From positions 3,898,501-3,962,500 of the forward strand of contig JAEOAD010000035.1 of the NCBI GenBank assembly GCA_036365145.1: 64,000 nucleotides of DNA. Reading direction: 5' to 3'. Numbering within the stretch: the first letter of the stretch is position 1; the number at the start of each line of letters is the position of its first letter. Of the stretch, positions 42,256 through 53,400 are shown one piece after another. The notes under the pieces are model-generated. The model was given only the letters and a program-made list of their open reading frames with translations, had not been told where the DNA came from and did no database searches. Source of the DNA: Orientallactaga sibirica. Its lineage: Eukaryota; Chordata; Mammalia; Rodentia; Dipodidae. A program made the position numbers and the translations under genes.

Positions 42256-43012
42256 TGTTGTCTAACAAATTCTTCCCAATTGAAATATTCCCTCCCAAAG
42301 GCAGGAGGAGTCAAGGGGTCAAGAAGTGAGGGAGAACTGAAATTCAAAAGGTCACATGAGCACTTCCAAAGGTTATAGGAGCTGCTAACAATGGTTGAGG
42401 GGCAGAATTTGACCAATGTTGTGTAGCAGTTGAAATATTCCCTCCTGGGGTGGGGGAGGGGAGAGGCTAAGGAGGTCAACAAGTCAGGGAGAAAGGTTGT
42501 GAGACCCTTCCCTCAGGTCACCTAAAGGATAAACAACTGTTTGGGGCTGGAGGAATGGCTTAGCGGTTAAGGCATCTGCCTGCAAAGCCAAAGGACCCTG
42601 GTTCGATTCCCCAGGACCCACGTTAGCCAGATGCACAAGAGGGGCACATGCATCTGGAGTTCGTTTGCAGTGGCTGGAGGCCCTGGTGTGCCCATTCTCT
42701 CTCTCCCTCTTTCTCTGTCAAATAAATTAAAATAAAATAAAATATTAAAAAAAGCCAAAACTGTTGGGGCAGGTTCTCTGGCCAGCACAGTTGCTGCCAA
42801 GTCATGCAGTGTGGTCTGGACTCTCCCACCTGTCCTGCCTAGGGGCCTGCAAGTCTGTGCTGAGCAGCAGACGTGCAGCTTCCGTCGGTCATCATTTATG
42901 CTGGGGTGGGCTTTACAGTAATGCAACTACCTTTGAACATCCATCCTCCTGTAAGCAACCCCTCACCCTGCTCTGTAAGTGACCCCAATAAACTCACCAG
43001 TTCACCAGAAAT
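42256..43012 (+). mobile_element. LTR-like element, sense, split by a tSINE
   Basis: It contains a duplicated block beginning TTGAAATATTCCCTCC (42,279 and 42,431). At the far end a polyadenylation signal AATAAA (42,987-42,992) sits in CCCCAATAAACTCACCAGTT, a phrase typical of rodent LTR 3' parts. A tSINE at 42,543 interrupts it. I could not place both ends, so a processed-transcript origin is possible too. Confidence 0.4.
42543..42758 (+). mobile_element. tSINE, sense, intact Pol III boxes
   Basis: A box TGGCTTAGCGG (42,556-42,566) and B box GGTTCGATTCC (42,600-42,610) fit the Pol III consensus. Body, CT-rich segment and AATAAAATAAAAT tail are complete. Partial TSD (AACTGTT) on both sides. 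It is the least mutated head in the window. Confidence 0.95.
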
Positions 43013-43078
43013 GATAAAGAAAAAAAAAAGATCAAACTGTTGCAAAGTTTGAAATGATAAAGAAAAAAAAGATCAAAA
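43009..43078. repeat. Small direct duplication
   Basis: GAAATGATAAAGAAAAAAAA followed by GATCAAA occurs at 43,009 and again at 43,050, with 13 bases between. Confidence 0.9.
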
Positions 43079-43781
43079 CATGTGTGCAAGCAAATGATGA
43101 GCAGGTAAGGAAAGGGAAAGGTGAGGGAAAGATGTGGAAAAAAATATAGTCATGTTAAATGAGGAACTTCAGGGAATTTGAAGAAAATTAGGTCAGAAAA
43201 TTAGGTCAGAGGTTGAGAAGACACCTGCTAAGTAGCTTTGATGTAACTGAAAATGTGAGGCAAGTGAAACCTCCTTGATCTGTGCTTGGATTTTATTAAT
43301 CTTGGAAATACCTCAGAAGTTTTTATTTAGCAGTTCTATTCCCATGGTTGTAAATTAGTGCGTGGTATATGTGTATCTATTTGCATTTCAAATGAAACCA
43401 AAAAGGGTAGGTAAGATTAGCATTCACTTCAGCGGACAGAGCTGGGAGAAAGTCCCATCAAATCATAAAGATGTTTGTTTGTTTTTCTAGGTCATCAGCT
43501 TTCAATCCCCCAACATAGACTTAAGTTCAAGGTACTTCCCCATCCTAGAAGGTTAATGTGTGAGGAGGGAAGCAGGCAGGTTTTGTTTCTCTAATAATGA
43601 ATGAGATTATGTGGCTGGCAATGTGTTGTCAGTGTGCGTGTGATAGGAACTTCAGAAACAACACTCAAAGGATCATTGCATTTCCCGGGACTAGAATAGG
43701 TACCAAGCAGACTGCTTTGAGTCTGAAGCTCTTAACTGTTATCATTAGTGCAAAACCCTTGGTAAGTCAATGGATACTCAA
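43079..43781. other. Unique sequence
   Basis: A tandem GAAAATTAGGTCA pair near 43,185-43,209. No gene or repeat recognised. Confidence 0.45.
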
Positions 43782-43951
43782 TTTTTGTTTTTGTTTTTTT
43801 CTTTTTGGTTTTTTGAAGTACGGTCTCACTCTAGCCAAGGCTAACCTGGAATCCACTCTGTATTCTCAGAGTGGCCTTGAACTCATGGTTATCCTCCTAT
43901 TTCTGCCTCCTGAGTGCTGGGATTAAAGGCATGTGCTGCTATGCCTGGCTT
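43782..43951 (-). mobile_element. B1 SINE, antisense
   Basis: T-rich tail, GGTTTTTTGAAGTACGGTCT, CTAACCTGGAATCCACTCTG and GCTGGGATTAAAGGCATGTG. Confidence 0.92.
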
Positions 43952-44069
43952 CATTTTTTTTTTTTTTTAAATCTGGAAAGTGGGAGATGAAGCAGCTAAG
44001 GCTACTTACCTAGCTCACACATGAACACACATGTAGTGTATGCACATGTGTGCACACGTGAGTACAGGG

Positions 44070-44388
44070 TAGTCAATTATTTAACTCAGTGCTGTGATCA
44101 CATGCCCGACAGGAAGCAGTTTAAGGAAGGAAAGCGGTTATTTTGGCTTCCAGTTTCGAGGCATTGTGCTCCACCATGACAGAGGAGGCAATGGCGGCAG
44201 GAGCAGGCTGTTGGCATCAGAAGGAAACAGAGGGTGAACAGGAAGTGAGGCTCTGCTCAAAAACCTCAGGCTCCACCCACAGTGGCAAGACTCCACTTCC
44301 TAAAGGTTCCACAACCTTCCCAAACAGCTGGGGACCAAGTGTTTAAGCCCATGAGCTAATCGGGGCATTTGATATTCCAACCACAACA
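44070..44388 (-). mobile_element. MaLR (ORR1-like) LTR, antisense
   Basis: CAGTGCTGTGATCACATGCC, CGACAGGAAGCAGTTTAAGG, CCACTTCCTAAAGGTTCCAC, CTGGGGACCAAGTGTTTAAG and ATTCCAACCACAACA give the full reversed ORR1 order. Confidence 0.8.
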
Positions 44389-44976
44389 AACGAGCTGTCA
44401 CATATGGAATAATTTGCATTTTCAAATAAGAAATTACTAGTATTTATCACTACTGGGAATTCCTCTCCAACATTTTTTTTTTTTGAATATAAAATCTAGT
44501 GAAAACTAAAATAAGAAACCTCCTTGAAATCACAACTCAACCACAAACGTGTGGGAGACATGGGAAGGGCAGATACACAAGAACTTTGATGGAACTGCTG
44601 GTGACAATATGCACCTGTGAGTATTTGGATTGTGGCAAAGCCTTCTTTCTCAATGGACTCTCTGTTTCTCTCTCGTTGTTTCCCTCTCTTTGCTAATACT
44701 CCCCAAACAAGCACACAGGTTTAATACTGTGGGGTGATAAGTGACTTGTTTCCCCAGAATCCAGAGCTACACTGCCTTAACTTCTAAATCAAAGTGTTAA
44801 GCACTAGCCAGTGAACTCCAGTTTAACTTTCTTAATTCCCCAGGAGGTGCTGAGGAACACCAGAAAGCAGACACAAAATCAAATGCTTGGCTGTTTTCAT
44901 GTGCCTGCCCTGGGCTGCAGTGGACGGCCTTCTTCCAGCTTGGCTCTGGAGAGACTGCGCTGAGGCTCATTTGTAA
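44389..44976. other. Unique sequence
   Basis: T run at 44,475-44,484. Overlapping 65-72-codon frames on both strands lack domains. Nothing else recognised. Confidence 0.45.
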
Positions 44977-44993
44977 AAGGTTTGTATTTCTTT

Positions 44994-45219
44994 TTTTAAA
45001 AAAATTAATATTTTATTTTTATTTATTTACTTGACAGAGAAAAAGGGAAAGAGAGAGAAAGAGAGAGAATGGGTGCACCAGGGCCTCCAGCCACTGCAAA
45101 GGAACTCCAGACACATGTGCCCCTTTGTGCATCTGGCTAACGTGGGTCCTGGGGAATAGAACCTGGGTCCTTTGGCTTTGTAGGCAAACGCCTTAACTGC
45201 TAAGCCATCCCTCCAGCCC
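44994..45219 (-). mobile_element. tSINE, antisense, 17-bp TSD
   Basis: TTTATTTATTTACTTGACAG, CCAGGGCCTCCAGCCACTGC, GGGGAATAGAACCTGGGTCC and AAGCCATCCCTCCAG. Perfect 17-bp TSD (AAGGTTTGTATTTCTTT) at 44,977-44,993 and 45,220-45,236. Confidence 0.97.
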
Positions 45220-45249
45220 AAGGTTTGTATTTCTTTCCTTCCTTTCTTC

Positions 45250-45487
45250 TTAAAAAATATTTTTTTTATTTATTTATTTATTTATTTGACAGAAAGAGGG
45301 AGGGAGAAAGAGAGAAAGCGAGAGAGGGAGAAAGAATGGGCCTGCCAGGGCCTCCAGACGCTGCAAACGAACTCCAGACTCGTGTGCTCCCTTGTGTATC
45401 TGGCTAACATGGGTCCTGGGGAATTGAACCTGGGTCCTTTAGCTTTTCAGGCAAATGCCTTAATTGCTAAGCCATTCATCCAGCCCC
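45250..45487 (-). mobile_element. tSINE, antisense
   Basis: TTTATTTATTTATTTATTTG tail side, GACGCTGCAAACGAACTCCA body, GGGGAATTGAACCTGGGTCC and AAGCCATTCATCCAGCC. It lies 30 bp after the previous copy and in the same orientation. Confidence 0.95.
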
Positions 45488-45589
45488 CTTCCTTCCTCCC
45501 TCCCTCCCTCTTCCTTCTTCCCTTCCTCCTTCCTTCCTTCCTTCCTTTACTTTTTCCTTTCTTTTTTCCTTCCTTTCTTTTTGGTGTGT
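45488..45589. repeat. (CCTT)n/(CCCT)n pyrimidine-rich repeat
   Basis: About 100 bp almost free of purines, between a tSINE and a B4. Confidence 0.9.
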
Positions 45590-45860
45590 ATGTAGCAAGT
45601 GACATGTACTCATACACACGTAGTGTATGCACATGTGTGCAGATTCATCTCTGCCTTATTTCTTTGACACAGAGTCTCTCCCAGAACCTGGGATTTGACT
45701 AGCAAGCCCCCACAACCCTCCTGTCTCTGCCTCCCTCAGTGCTGGGGCTGCAGACATACGCAGCCATGCCTGGCTTTTTACCTGGGTGCTGGGGAGCCAA
45801 CTTGGCTCCTTATGCTTGCACAGCAGATGCTTTTACCCACTGAACCAGCTCCTCAGCCTT
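45590..45860 (-). mobile_element. B4-type composite SINE, antisense
   Basis: GTGTATGTAGCAAGTGACAT, CTCAGTGCTGGGGCTGCAGA (B1 part), TGCTTGCACAGCAGATGCTT and CACTGAACCAGCTCCTCAGC. Confidence 0.75.
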
Positions 45861-46050
45861 GGGTCTGTAATTTCAAACCATGCAGGGCTGTGTCCTCTGC
45901 ACAGGCAAGTAACCTTATTCCACCCCCAACTTTAAATGAAACAGCCCTCACCTTCAGGTCGTGACAAAGTGAGCGGCAGTTTCACGGAATGCACACCCCA
46001 TGATCTTCTCACATCAATTAGGTTCAGTTCATGAGGCAGGAAGTCATTGA

Positions 46051-46210
46051 AGCTGGCTGTGGTGGCACAGGCCTTTAATCCCAGCACTCAGGAGGTTCAG
46101 GTAGAAGGGTCAAAGTGAATTTGAGGCTAACCTGGCATACACAGTGAGTTCCAGGTCACCCAGGCTAGAGTGAAACCCTGCTTCAAAACAAATAAACCAA
46201 CAACAAACAA
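46051..46210 (+). mobile_element. B1 SINE, sense
   Basis: AGCTGGCTGTGGTGGCACAG, GCCTTTAATCCCAGCACTCA and GTGAAACCCTGCTTC followed by an ACAAATAAACC tail. Confidence 0.92.
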
Positions 46211-46560
46211 GCAGGCAAGCGGCATTGGAAAGACAAGAGTGAGCCTTCCTTTGAATGGAGAGGGAGAAGCCAGCATTATTTATGCTGGCCATGTCGTGTG
46301 GTCCTGGTCCTTTCATCTTTGAAGGCTAGGAGGTGTCTGAGAAGCCCTCTGTCGCTACATCATGGTCATCACCTGCTGGCACCTTGAATTTGGGCTTTCC
46401 AGCTGCAAGAATTGTGAGAATTGAATTCTACTGTTGACGTCCCCGCTCTGTGACATTTGGTTATGTCAGTCTGAGTTTACTATGACATACAAAAGGATAC
46501 TATGCTATTCTTCACTGCTGGTAAGATCTGGCAAGGGAATTTGGCAAATAAGAATTTAGT

Positions 46561-46746
46561 GGGATGGGACCGGGCGTGGTGGCGCACACCTTTGATCCCA
46601 GCACTTGAGAGGCAGAGGTAGGAGGATTGCTGTGAGTTCAAGGCCACCCTGAGACTACAGAGTGAATTCCAGGTCAGCCTGGGCTACAGCGAGACCCTAC
46701 CTAGAAAAAAAGAAAAAACACCCTAAAACAGCACCCCCGTCCAAAT
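46561..46746 (+). mobile_element. B1 SINE, sense
   Basis: GACCGGGCGTGGTGGCGCAC, TTGATCCCAGCACTTGAGAG, AGCGAGACCCTACC and an A-rich tail. A 9-bp TSD (GAATTTAGT) lies at 46,552-46,560 and 46,747-46,755. Confidence 0.94.
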
Positions 46747-46755
46747 GAATTTAGT

Positions 46756-47240
46756 AGCATGAAGATTATCCCTCAGATGCCTCACTGGAGTACAGTTGGC
46801 TCCAAATCTAAAGCTGGGCCCCTCGGTATGTTATGGGGGTTCACTGGTCTTCAAGAGGAAGAATAGATCCGCCATGGATGGAGGAGGAGGGTATGAGGCT
46901 CCTGTCCCTCCTTGAGGAATTATTGATAGTTAATGGTTGCTAGGGGAAGGGAGACATTTTCTGCAGCAGTGTAGCCACTGGCACGTTGCATGTGCTCTGA
47001 TAAATAACAGCGCCCTCCCCTCCTGTGCTAATGCGGTCCACTATATAGATTCAGTTGGGTAGGTACACACACGCATGCACATATACATGCGCATTCACGC
47101 ACAAGAAAGTTATCAGAGTAGGAAATAAGGGAGGGGGGATGAAAAGGGGACAAGAGAAGGTGATGGTAGAGGATTGTATTCAAAGCACAGTACTTACACA
47201 TTGGAAGTTGTTACAAAATTAGAAAAAATCAAGTGAAAAA
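46756..47240 (+). mobile_element. L1 3'-UTR-like region, sense
   Basis: Phrases such as AATGGTTGCTAGGGGAAGGG, GAAAAGGGGACAAGAGAAGG, TGATGGTAGAGGATTGTATT and AAGCACAGTACTTACACATT, then an A-rich end, resemble rodent L1 3' UTRs. No reading frame survives. Confidence 0.5.
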
Positions 47241-47420
47241 CAAGGATGAATGGACAGGAGACTTAAATGGCATGTGTCAGCATTTGCAGGTGGGTCCCAG
47301 GAGTGACCCTCTGCACAGGGCAGATGTGGCTGCTGCCACAGCGGCGGTGAGGAGAAAGAGGCTAGCCAGTGTGAGGTCTGGCGTGGAGCCTGCTTTGGGC
47401 TTTCTCTGGGTGGGGAATAC

Positions 47421-47782
47421 TGCATTAGTTGCTTTCCTTGTTATTATAACGACATTCCTAACAAAAGTCAGTTTAAGAGAAGATGGGGGGGGGTATAGGC
47501 CATCTTGCGGGTTGGGGAGCAACATGGCAGTGGAAGAATGAAGCAGCTGGTCCCATCCAGTCTGTGGTCAGAAAGCAAGAAGAGATGCATGTGTGTGCTC
47601 AGCTCGCTTCCTCCTCTTTATTCGGTCGAAGACCCCAGCCCGTGGGATGGTGCTGCTCACAGGCAGCTTGGGTCTTGCCACCTCAGTGAACCCAATCTAG
47701 ACACTCCCTAATAGACATGCCGAGAGAGATTTGTTTCCTAGTGATTCTAGATTCTGTCAGCTTGACAATATTAACCACCACA
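47421..47782 (-). mobile_element. ERVL/MaLR-type LTR, antisense
   Basis: The plus strand runs from TGCATTAGTTGCTTTCCTTG to CTTGACAATATTAACCACCACA-type end. Reversed, it starts TGTGGTGGTTAATATTG. AGATTTGTTTCCTAGTGATT is shared with the copy at 23,603. Confidence 0.75.
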
Positions 47783-48659
47783 GGTGCCCAGTTCACAATG
47801 GCAATGAGCTTATATTTTCTTTGCATCTCATAAGTCCAGTAACCCATGATGACAAATACAGAAGAAGTTTGCAAATCATGTAGGAGATGTTTGGCAAGAA
47901 AAACCAATCAGTTGAGACATTGCTTATGTGTGTGTAAGTTTTGCCCCACAGCACTGTGTAATCTGGGTTTGTAGCTGTCTAGCCAGCTAGGGATTAGACA
48001 AGCAGGACTGACGGTGTGGTGTTTCTGTGTGTGAAAGAATTGTTCCCTGGTAGACTTCAGTCAAGCACAAGCTTAGTGATGACTCACTGATAGGTGTTTG
48101 AAGCACCCTGCCCCCACTTCTGTTCTTACTCAGAGGGCCTTCCTCCCTCTTCCCCAAGGATGACATAATTTCCTCATTGGTTGTCAGTTCTACATGCTTT
48201 CCATGTGACTGGGCAAAAAAAAAAAAATCTGCCACATCATAATGTCTGACAATACCCCAGCCCATTCCAGGAAAGTTTCAAAATAAGACAACTTAATGAC
48301 AGAAAGCAATTGCCACACTTTATGGCCTTGAATAGGGTTGTCACTCTGCCATGCCCTCTTGCGCATTTCCTCCTTGATTTTCATAAGCATTACTGTGTCC
48401 TTACTCCATTTATTCCATCATTTTGAGGAACAAATGGCCTCATTTGGACACATGAAGACCTGACTTGGTTAACTCCTTAAGATGGGGCCCAGGAGAAGCC
48501 AAGGCATGGGACAAACTGCCCATGGAGCTGTGCAGGAGGGTTTGAGGACATTAGGTAGAATGGGTGATAAGTGGGCAAGTGCCAGTCATGGGAAAAGCCA
48601 ATATGGGTGGCATGTGGTCTAACCAGGCCACTAGAGCAAGGCTGAGGAGATGGGTTAGC
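47783..48659. other. Unique sequence
   Basis: An A run at 48,216-48,228 and nothing else recognised. Minus-strand frames (92 codons at 47,987-48,265) have no domain. Confidence 0.45.
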
Positions 48660-48935
48660 AGTGAGAATGATAGCTGGTGTTCATTGAGGATCCCTATATA
48701 TGAGGCTCTGTCCCATGACTTCATTATCTCAGCTCTGACTCTGACATGACAACTAATGTGGCAGGCATTGAACATCATTTAATGCTTATAGCAACTCTTC
48801 AAGGCCCAGATTGTTAGTGTTGGACAGATGGAGAACCTAATGTTTTGAGACAGGAAGTTGTCAGTCACCTGGTTAGTGAGTTGTAGGGGTTGCAAGTGAA
48901 ATCCAGGGCTGATGACAAAGGATGTGAACTTCCTC
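48660..48935 (-). mobile_element. Two adjacent MIR copies, antisense
   Basis: First: GCTGGTGTTCATTGAGGATC, TATATGAGGCTCTGTCCCAT. Second: GTGGCAGGCATTGAACATCA, GACAGATGGAGAACCTAATG, TCAGTCACCTGGTTAGTGAG. Both follow reversed MIR order. Confidence 0.65.
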
Positions 48936-49655
48936 ACTTCCTGCACTCAAATCCCTCTGTACCTGGAAAGACCAGCCAGGGAGAAGAAGTTTACACAATC
49001 CTGAAGCAGGCCAGGCTTTCTGACGCAGACCCTGAACCTCTGAGATGGGGAGATGCTTAGCTCTGAGGATATCGGAAGCTCAGGGCACTGGGTAGTGAGG
49101 TGAAGGAAGGAAGTTCTTTTTCTTCCAATACATGATACTCGACCAATCAGGAATATATGGTGTGTTGAAGGAGAGAGACAGAGAGAGAGGACAGTATGGT
49201 CCTTAGAAACTTAAGGATAATTGGTAAGAAAAATATAGGGGAAAGAAAGAAAATATAGAAAAAAGAAAGGGGAGAAGACAGCAGTAGTGACCAGGGTGGG
49301 GCAGGGTCACGAGGCTCATAAACAGGAGGGAGACAAGGGAAGCCTCTGGATGGAGTGGGTCAATTAAATTGGCCTACAGCTCAACATAGGATCCAAGGTC
49401 TGTACACATTTCTCCCAAAAGCAGGTCCTAGCATCTGGGAGTTAATGGGTTATTGATGAAATTGTCCTTGCGTGAAAGACATACAAAGGCGTAGTACGTG
49501 CGTGTTTAAGCAAAAAAGAGGAATAGAATTTTGTATGTTAATGGGAAGTCCATATTAGTCATTTGTGCATTCACCATCTAAATGGTTTCTTAACTATTAC
49601 TTCTCTCGTCTTATGAAGATTCTGGTCTTTTGGGCATGATCTGGCTTGAGAACAA
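48936..49655. other. Unique sequence
   Basis: Purine-rich 49,165-49,275 with GAGAGA patches. No gene or repeat recognised. Confidence 0.45.
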
Positions 49656-49661
49656 CTTTTA

Positions 49662-49889
49662 TATTTTTTAAAAAATATTTTATTTATATTTATTTATTTG
49701 AGAAAGGGAAAGAGAGAGAGAGAGAGGGAGAGAGAGAGAATGGGCACGCCAGAGCTTCTAGCCACTGTAAACGAACTCCAGATGCATGCACCCCCTTGTG
49801 CATCTGGCTTACGTGGGTCCTGGGGAATCGAACCGAGGTCCTTTGGCTTCACAGGCAAGTGCCTTAACCACTAAGCAATCTCTCGAGCC
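49662..49889 (-). mobile_element. tSINE, antisense
   Basis: TTATATTTATTTATTTGAGA, TAAACGAACTCCAGATGCAT and GGGGAATCGAACCGAGGTCC. One mismatch in the reversed A box (CCACTAAGCAA). Diverged duplication GAGAACAACTTTT / GAGGACCACTTTC at its edges. Confidence 0.95.
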
Positions 49890-50598
49890 CGAGGACCACT
49901 TTCTTCATCTTGAAATCTCTTCTTGGTGCTCTGAAATGCTTACAGCTCTCTGAGTCTCTCTCGGGCCTAACTCCCTTTACATCAGCCACTTCTGAAGAAT
50001 TGATATCTATTGATTTACCAGGTGGCAATTGTTGTGTAAGGAGCAGCTCCAAGATGGAGTAGCTTTAAACAAGAGCCATTTATTTTAGCACAAGGGGCAG
50101 CTCAGCAGTTCTCTTGATCTGAGTCAAGCTCGGCTATCTTTGCTGGGATCTGCACTTGACTGTGGTCCCCAGTGGCTGCTTTAGGGTGGCTTCAGTGTGG
50201 CATGGCTTGTCCATGTGATCTCTGTCTTCCAAGAGTCTGTCTGATACCTGTTCACTGAGGTGTCACTCCAGCCCTTGCCTTTTATTTAGAATTATAAAAA
50301 TCATGGAATGTTATTTCTGGAAGGATTTTGAAGATTCTTGACAGGGTGTTTTGATTCCTCATTTGGAACATGGGCAATCACATGTTCTCCCTGAAGACCA
50401 TGAAGAATTTGTGAATATCCTGCAAAATAATTGGATGCATTTCTCCATCGATCACCCAGTCTTCTTTGTGCTCATCCATGCAGAGCTTTGACCCTTCCAG
50501 TACCTTCTATGTGGGCTGCCCTTCTTTTATTTTTACCCCCTTTGCTGAAATTTTTCTTTAAGACCCAGCTTATATATCTTCTTGCCTCTTTAACTTCC
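49890..50598. other. Unique sequence
   Basis: Nothing recognised. Short frames only. Confidence 0.45.
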
Positions 50599-51087
50599 TA
50601 TATTAGCCAGGGTTCACTAGAGAAACAGAACCAATGGAATAAATTGTATTAAAAGGGAATTTATTGGATTAGCTTACGACAATCCAACAATAGCAGGTTG
50701 CAGGCCTGAGAGTCAAGGAACCCGGTAGCTGCTCAGCCCATGAGGCTGGATGCCTCAGCAATCCCGATCCAGCACTGAAGGCCTGGAGGCGTCCTGGAGA
50801 GACGCTGCTCTTCAGTCCATGCTGGTCTTCAGTCCACGCTAGAAAGCAGCAAGTACAGACCAGCAAGCAGCACTGGCAGCCAGGTGGGAGGAAGGAATAC
50901 TTTCCTTCCTAGAGCTTCTTTAGATAAAGCCCCACCCTCCATGAGGGGCCACCCACTTTGGAGGAAGGGTTCATCCTGGGGGAATGATTCCTAGTTAATC
51001 CTTTCTAGAAGCAACCTCAGAGACCCACTTAGGAGCAATGTCTGTGGATTCCTAAACAGATCAAGATGACACAAACTTAACCATCAT
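50599..51087 (-). mobile_element. ERVL (MLT2/MT2-like) solo LTR, antisense
   Basis: The plus strand starts TATATTAGCCAGGGTTCACT (with AGAGAAACAGAACCAATGGA next) and ends GACACAAACTTAACCATCAT, the complement of an ERVL LTR. A reversed polyadenylation-type signal (TTTATTGGATTAGC) lies near 50,660. ACTTCC occurs at 50,593-50,598 and 51,088-51,093 as the TSD. No internal viral sequence flanks it. Confidence 0.8.
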
Positions 51088-51093
51088 ACTTCC

Positions 51094-51413
51094 CAGCTCT
51101 GATTTTCTTTCTTCCTCTTCTTGCTAATCTGAATTGATATACCACATAAATGCAGTGGGTCTGACATTACGTTAAAGGCATCCTTGTTTGTATGCTTCTC
51201 CTTCTAGCATGCCGTGCTTGCCGGGACAAGAAGGATGCTGGTTCCCATTCCAGGCCCAAATTCAGAGGTCTGCAGACATTCCTGTTGCTTTGAATTTGAC
51301 TTCACTCCTCTACTTTGCAGAAAGGAAACCAAGTCAGTGACCAACAGTATCCATTTTTGAGAAATCCATTTTTCCCAAACAAAAGTTCATCCATATTTTG
51401 AGAATTCTGTGCC
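51094..51413. other. Unique sequence
   Basis: Nothing recognised. Confidence 0.5.
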
Positions 51414-51424
51414 CATTATTTCTT

Positions 51425-51558
51425 TTTTTTTCCCAAACACTAGGGTCTCACTCTGGTCCAGGCTGACCTGGAATTAACTAGTAGTCTCAGGGTGGCCTCG
51501 AACTCTCGGCGATCCTCCTACCCGAGTGCTGGGATTAAAGGCGTGCACCACCACGCCA
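51425..51558 (-). mobile_element. B1 SINE, antisense, short deletions
   Basis: TAGGGTCTCACTCTGGTCCA, GGCCTCGAACTCTCGGCGAT and GCTGGGATTAAAGGCGTGCA. A perfect 11-bp TSD (CATTATTTCTT) lies at 51,414-51,424 and 51,559-51,569. Confidence 0.95.
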
Positions 51559-51569
51559 CATTATTTCTT

Positions 51570-52692
51570 AAAATTCATTTGAGCACAGAGAACTCCTGAC
51601 TCCTTTCTAAACAAAGAGCAAGGGCTGGTATTTGGGATGCAGGTAAGCGGGCTGTAGAAACAAACATTTTGGAATTGTTGGGAAATACACAAACAATTGT
51701 GTTTCTGATAAGTCCGGCTGACTGCCAACCAGAAAACCGTCCCTGTGCGGATTGTCCAGAACTTCCCTGGGTGGGGTGGACACGGTATCATCTCCAGGGC
51801 ATCTGATCCACGGAGACAAATGCCTAAGTTGCTGCTGCATTTTGATCCCTGTTCCTCCAGCCAGACAGACACGTTTCCTCATTCATTGTGGCCAGAAATC
51901 CAAAATTTATAGATCTCTTCCTCTGCAAAAGCCCCTAAACTAGCTGTATTTCCATGGACTTGACCTTTGGCATTTAGACGTTCTCCCTATTGGCAAACCC
52001 AGCATCCATTTCTTCCTGCACACGGCCATTTTGGCAGTCTCTTTTAACAGTCTAAAGAAACAACCAGCAGTCTACATATGGAGACCTCATCCCCAGTTGC
52101 CTAATGGATTCAAAAGACATCCTGAATATTCATCATTTCTCCTTTTATGAGCACCTTGGCAATTCTCTCCAAAGGCAAAGGCTGTAGTAAATTCAGAAGT
52201 GCCATTTACTGAATACCAATTTATCCTCAATTCAAGTCTAGGTTTTTTTTTTTTTTTTCTTCTGTTCCTCGGTTTTGGAGCCCCTGCGATCTCCGTGAAT
52301 GCAGGGCATTGTCTCAGCCTGGGGGAGGCATGATTGCTTGTGCAAATCCCAAGCCCTAGCACACTGCCTGCTTCCCACCCCGCTTACCTAAGCTCCGTGC
52401 ATCCCCCTGTCTTCTCCACAATTCCCTTCCTGGTAGTTGGAAACCACCTTTAGTGGTGGTGGTGGTGGGGTTGTTAAAATCAAGCTGGTGCCTGTGATAG
52501 GGCTTTTAATTAATAGCTGTGAATTGACAAGGGATCATTACAACATTTCTGAATGTGTGTCTCCTGTGATACTGTTTGGTCAGGTTCTCAATGGAGATAG
52601 GCACAGAGATAGCCCAGGCCTTCTTTGTTGTTCTTATTCATTTGAACAGTTCAGGCTGATTGGTCTTGAGTGTGACTGGAGAAGTGTTTGTT

Positions 52693-52697
<5 letters not shown>
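51570..52697. other. Unique sequence, 1.1 kb
   Basis: Only a T run at 52,243-52,258. Frames of up to 103 codons on the minus strand (51,561-51,882) overlap each other out of frame and show no domain. Otherwise nothing recognised. Confidence 0.45.

Positions 52698-52731
<34 letters not shown>
52698..52731. repeat. (GT)n microsatellite
   Basis: About 17 GT units after a TTTG lead-in. Confidence 0.96.
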
Positions 52732-52734
<3 letters not shown>

Positions 52735-53189
52735 AGACCCTGGATTCACCCTGTCTCCCCCAGACTGCTGGTAATCCAGCCTTTTCTCTTGCCCCACCTC
52801 TGTCACACAAGTAACTTCATCACTCATTGATTGTCTGTGTGTTCCCTCTCTTCTTTCCTAGAAGAACTGGGACCTGACATCTCTATCCTGTTTACTGTTG
52901 TATCTTCTTGCATTGTTCAGACCAGTATTAAATTAGACTCCCAGTCCTGCCTCGTAACTTATGGAAAGAAGTTCATATCTTGGAAAAAGTCAAACAATGA
53001 TCAACCCAATAGGTTTGGGCCAACCTAGGCTGGCTGTTTGCCCGAGTGTGCTTCCTTAGTGATCTACCTTTCTTCCACACAGGTTGTTAAACTTCCACCT
53101 GAGGTCAGGAGGCTAAGCCATTTCTCTTTCTTTCATTATGCATCCCAACAGTCTTGGTGAATTTCAATAGCTCTTGAGCCTATCACGGC
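52732..53189. other. Unique sequence
   Basis: Possibly the remains of a reversed SINE next to the GT run (AGGTAGACCCTGGATTCACC). Otherwise nothing recognised. Confidence 0.35.
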
Positions 53190-53400
53190 GCTTGCAAAGC
53201 ATGGCTCACAGGCCACAAATGGCCTGAGGACATGTTTTCCTTGGCCTTTACCCTGTTCTGAAATGCTTTTAATTAGTTAGTTGCCAACATTTAAAAATTG
53301 GGAAATTTTTACACAAAAGCATCCAGGCTTTAGGAGTCCTATGAAACATTTAAAGTTTTGAAAATTTGGACCTAAATCTTCTACATAACCCTTGACAAAG
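53190..53400. mobile_element. Ancient hAT-like DNA transposon fragment
   Basis: CATGGCTCACAGGCCACAAA, TTGCCAACATTTAAAAATTG and AAAAGCATCCAGGCTTTAGG match a mammalian non-autonomous hAT repeat I recall but cannot name. No terminal repeats could be confirmed. Confidence 0.4.

Noticed and set aside
42556..42610. tRNA gene (A and B boxes in tRNA-like order)
   Set aside because: The boxes belong to a SINE head; no acceptor stem or cloverleaf, and the same head recurs across the window with CT-rich body and A tail.
42987..42992. AATAAA as the 3' end of a host gene
   Set aside because: It lies in LTR-like sequence with no upstream exon. Similar signals occur in the MaLR LTRs.
44143..44346. Small alanine/glycine-rich plus frame starting at an ATG
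   Set aside because: Lies wholly inside an antisense MaLR LTR.
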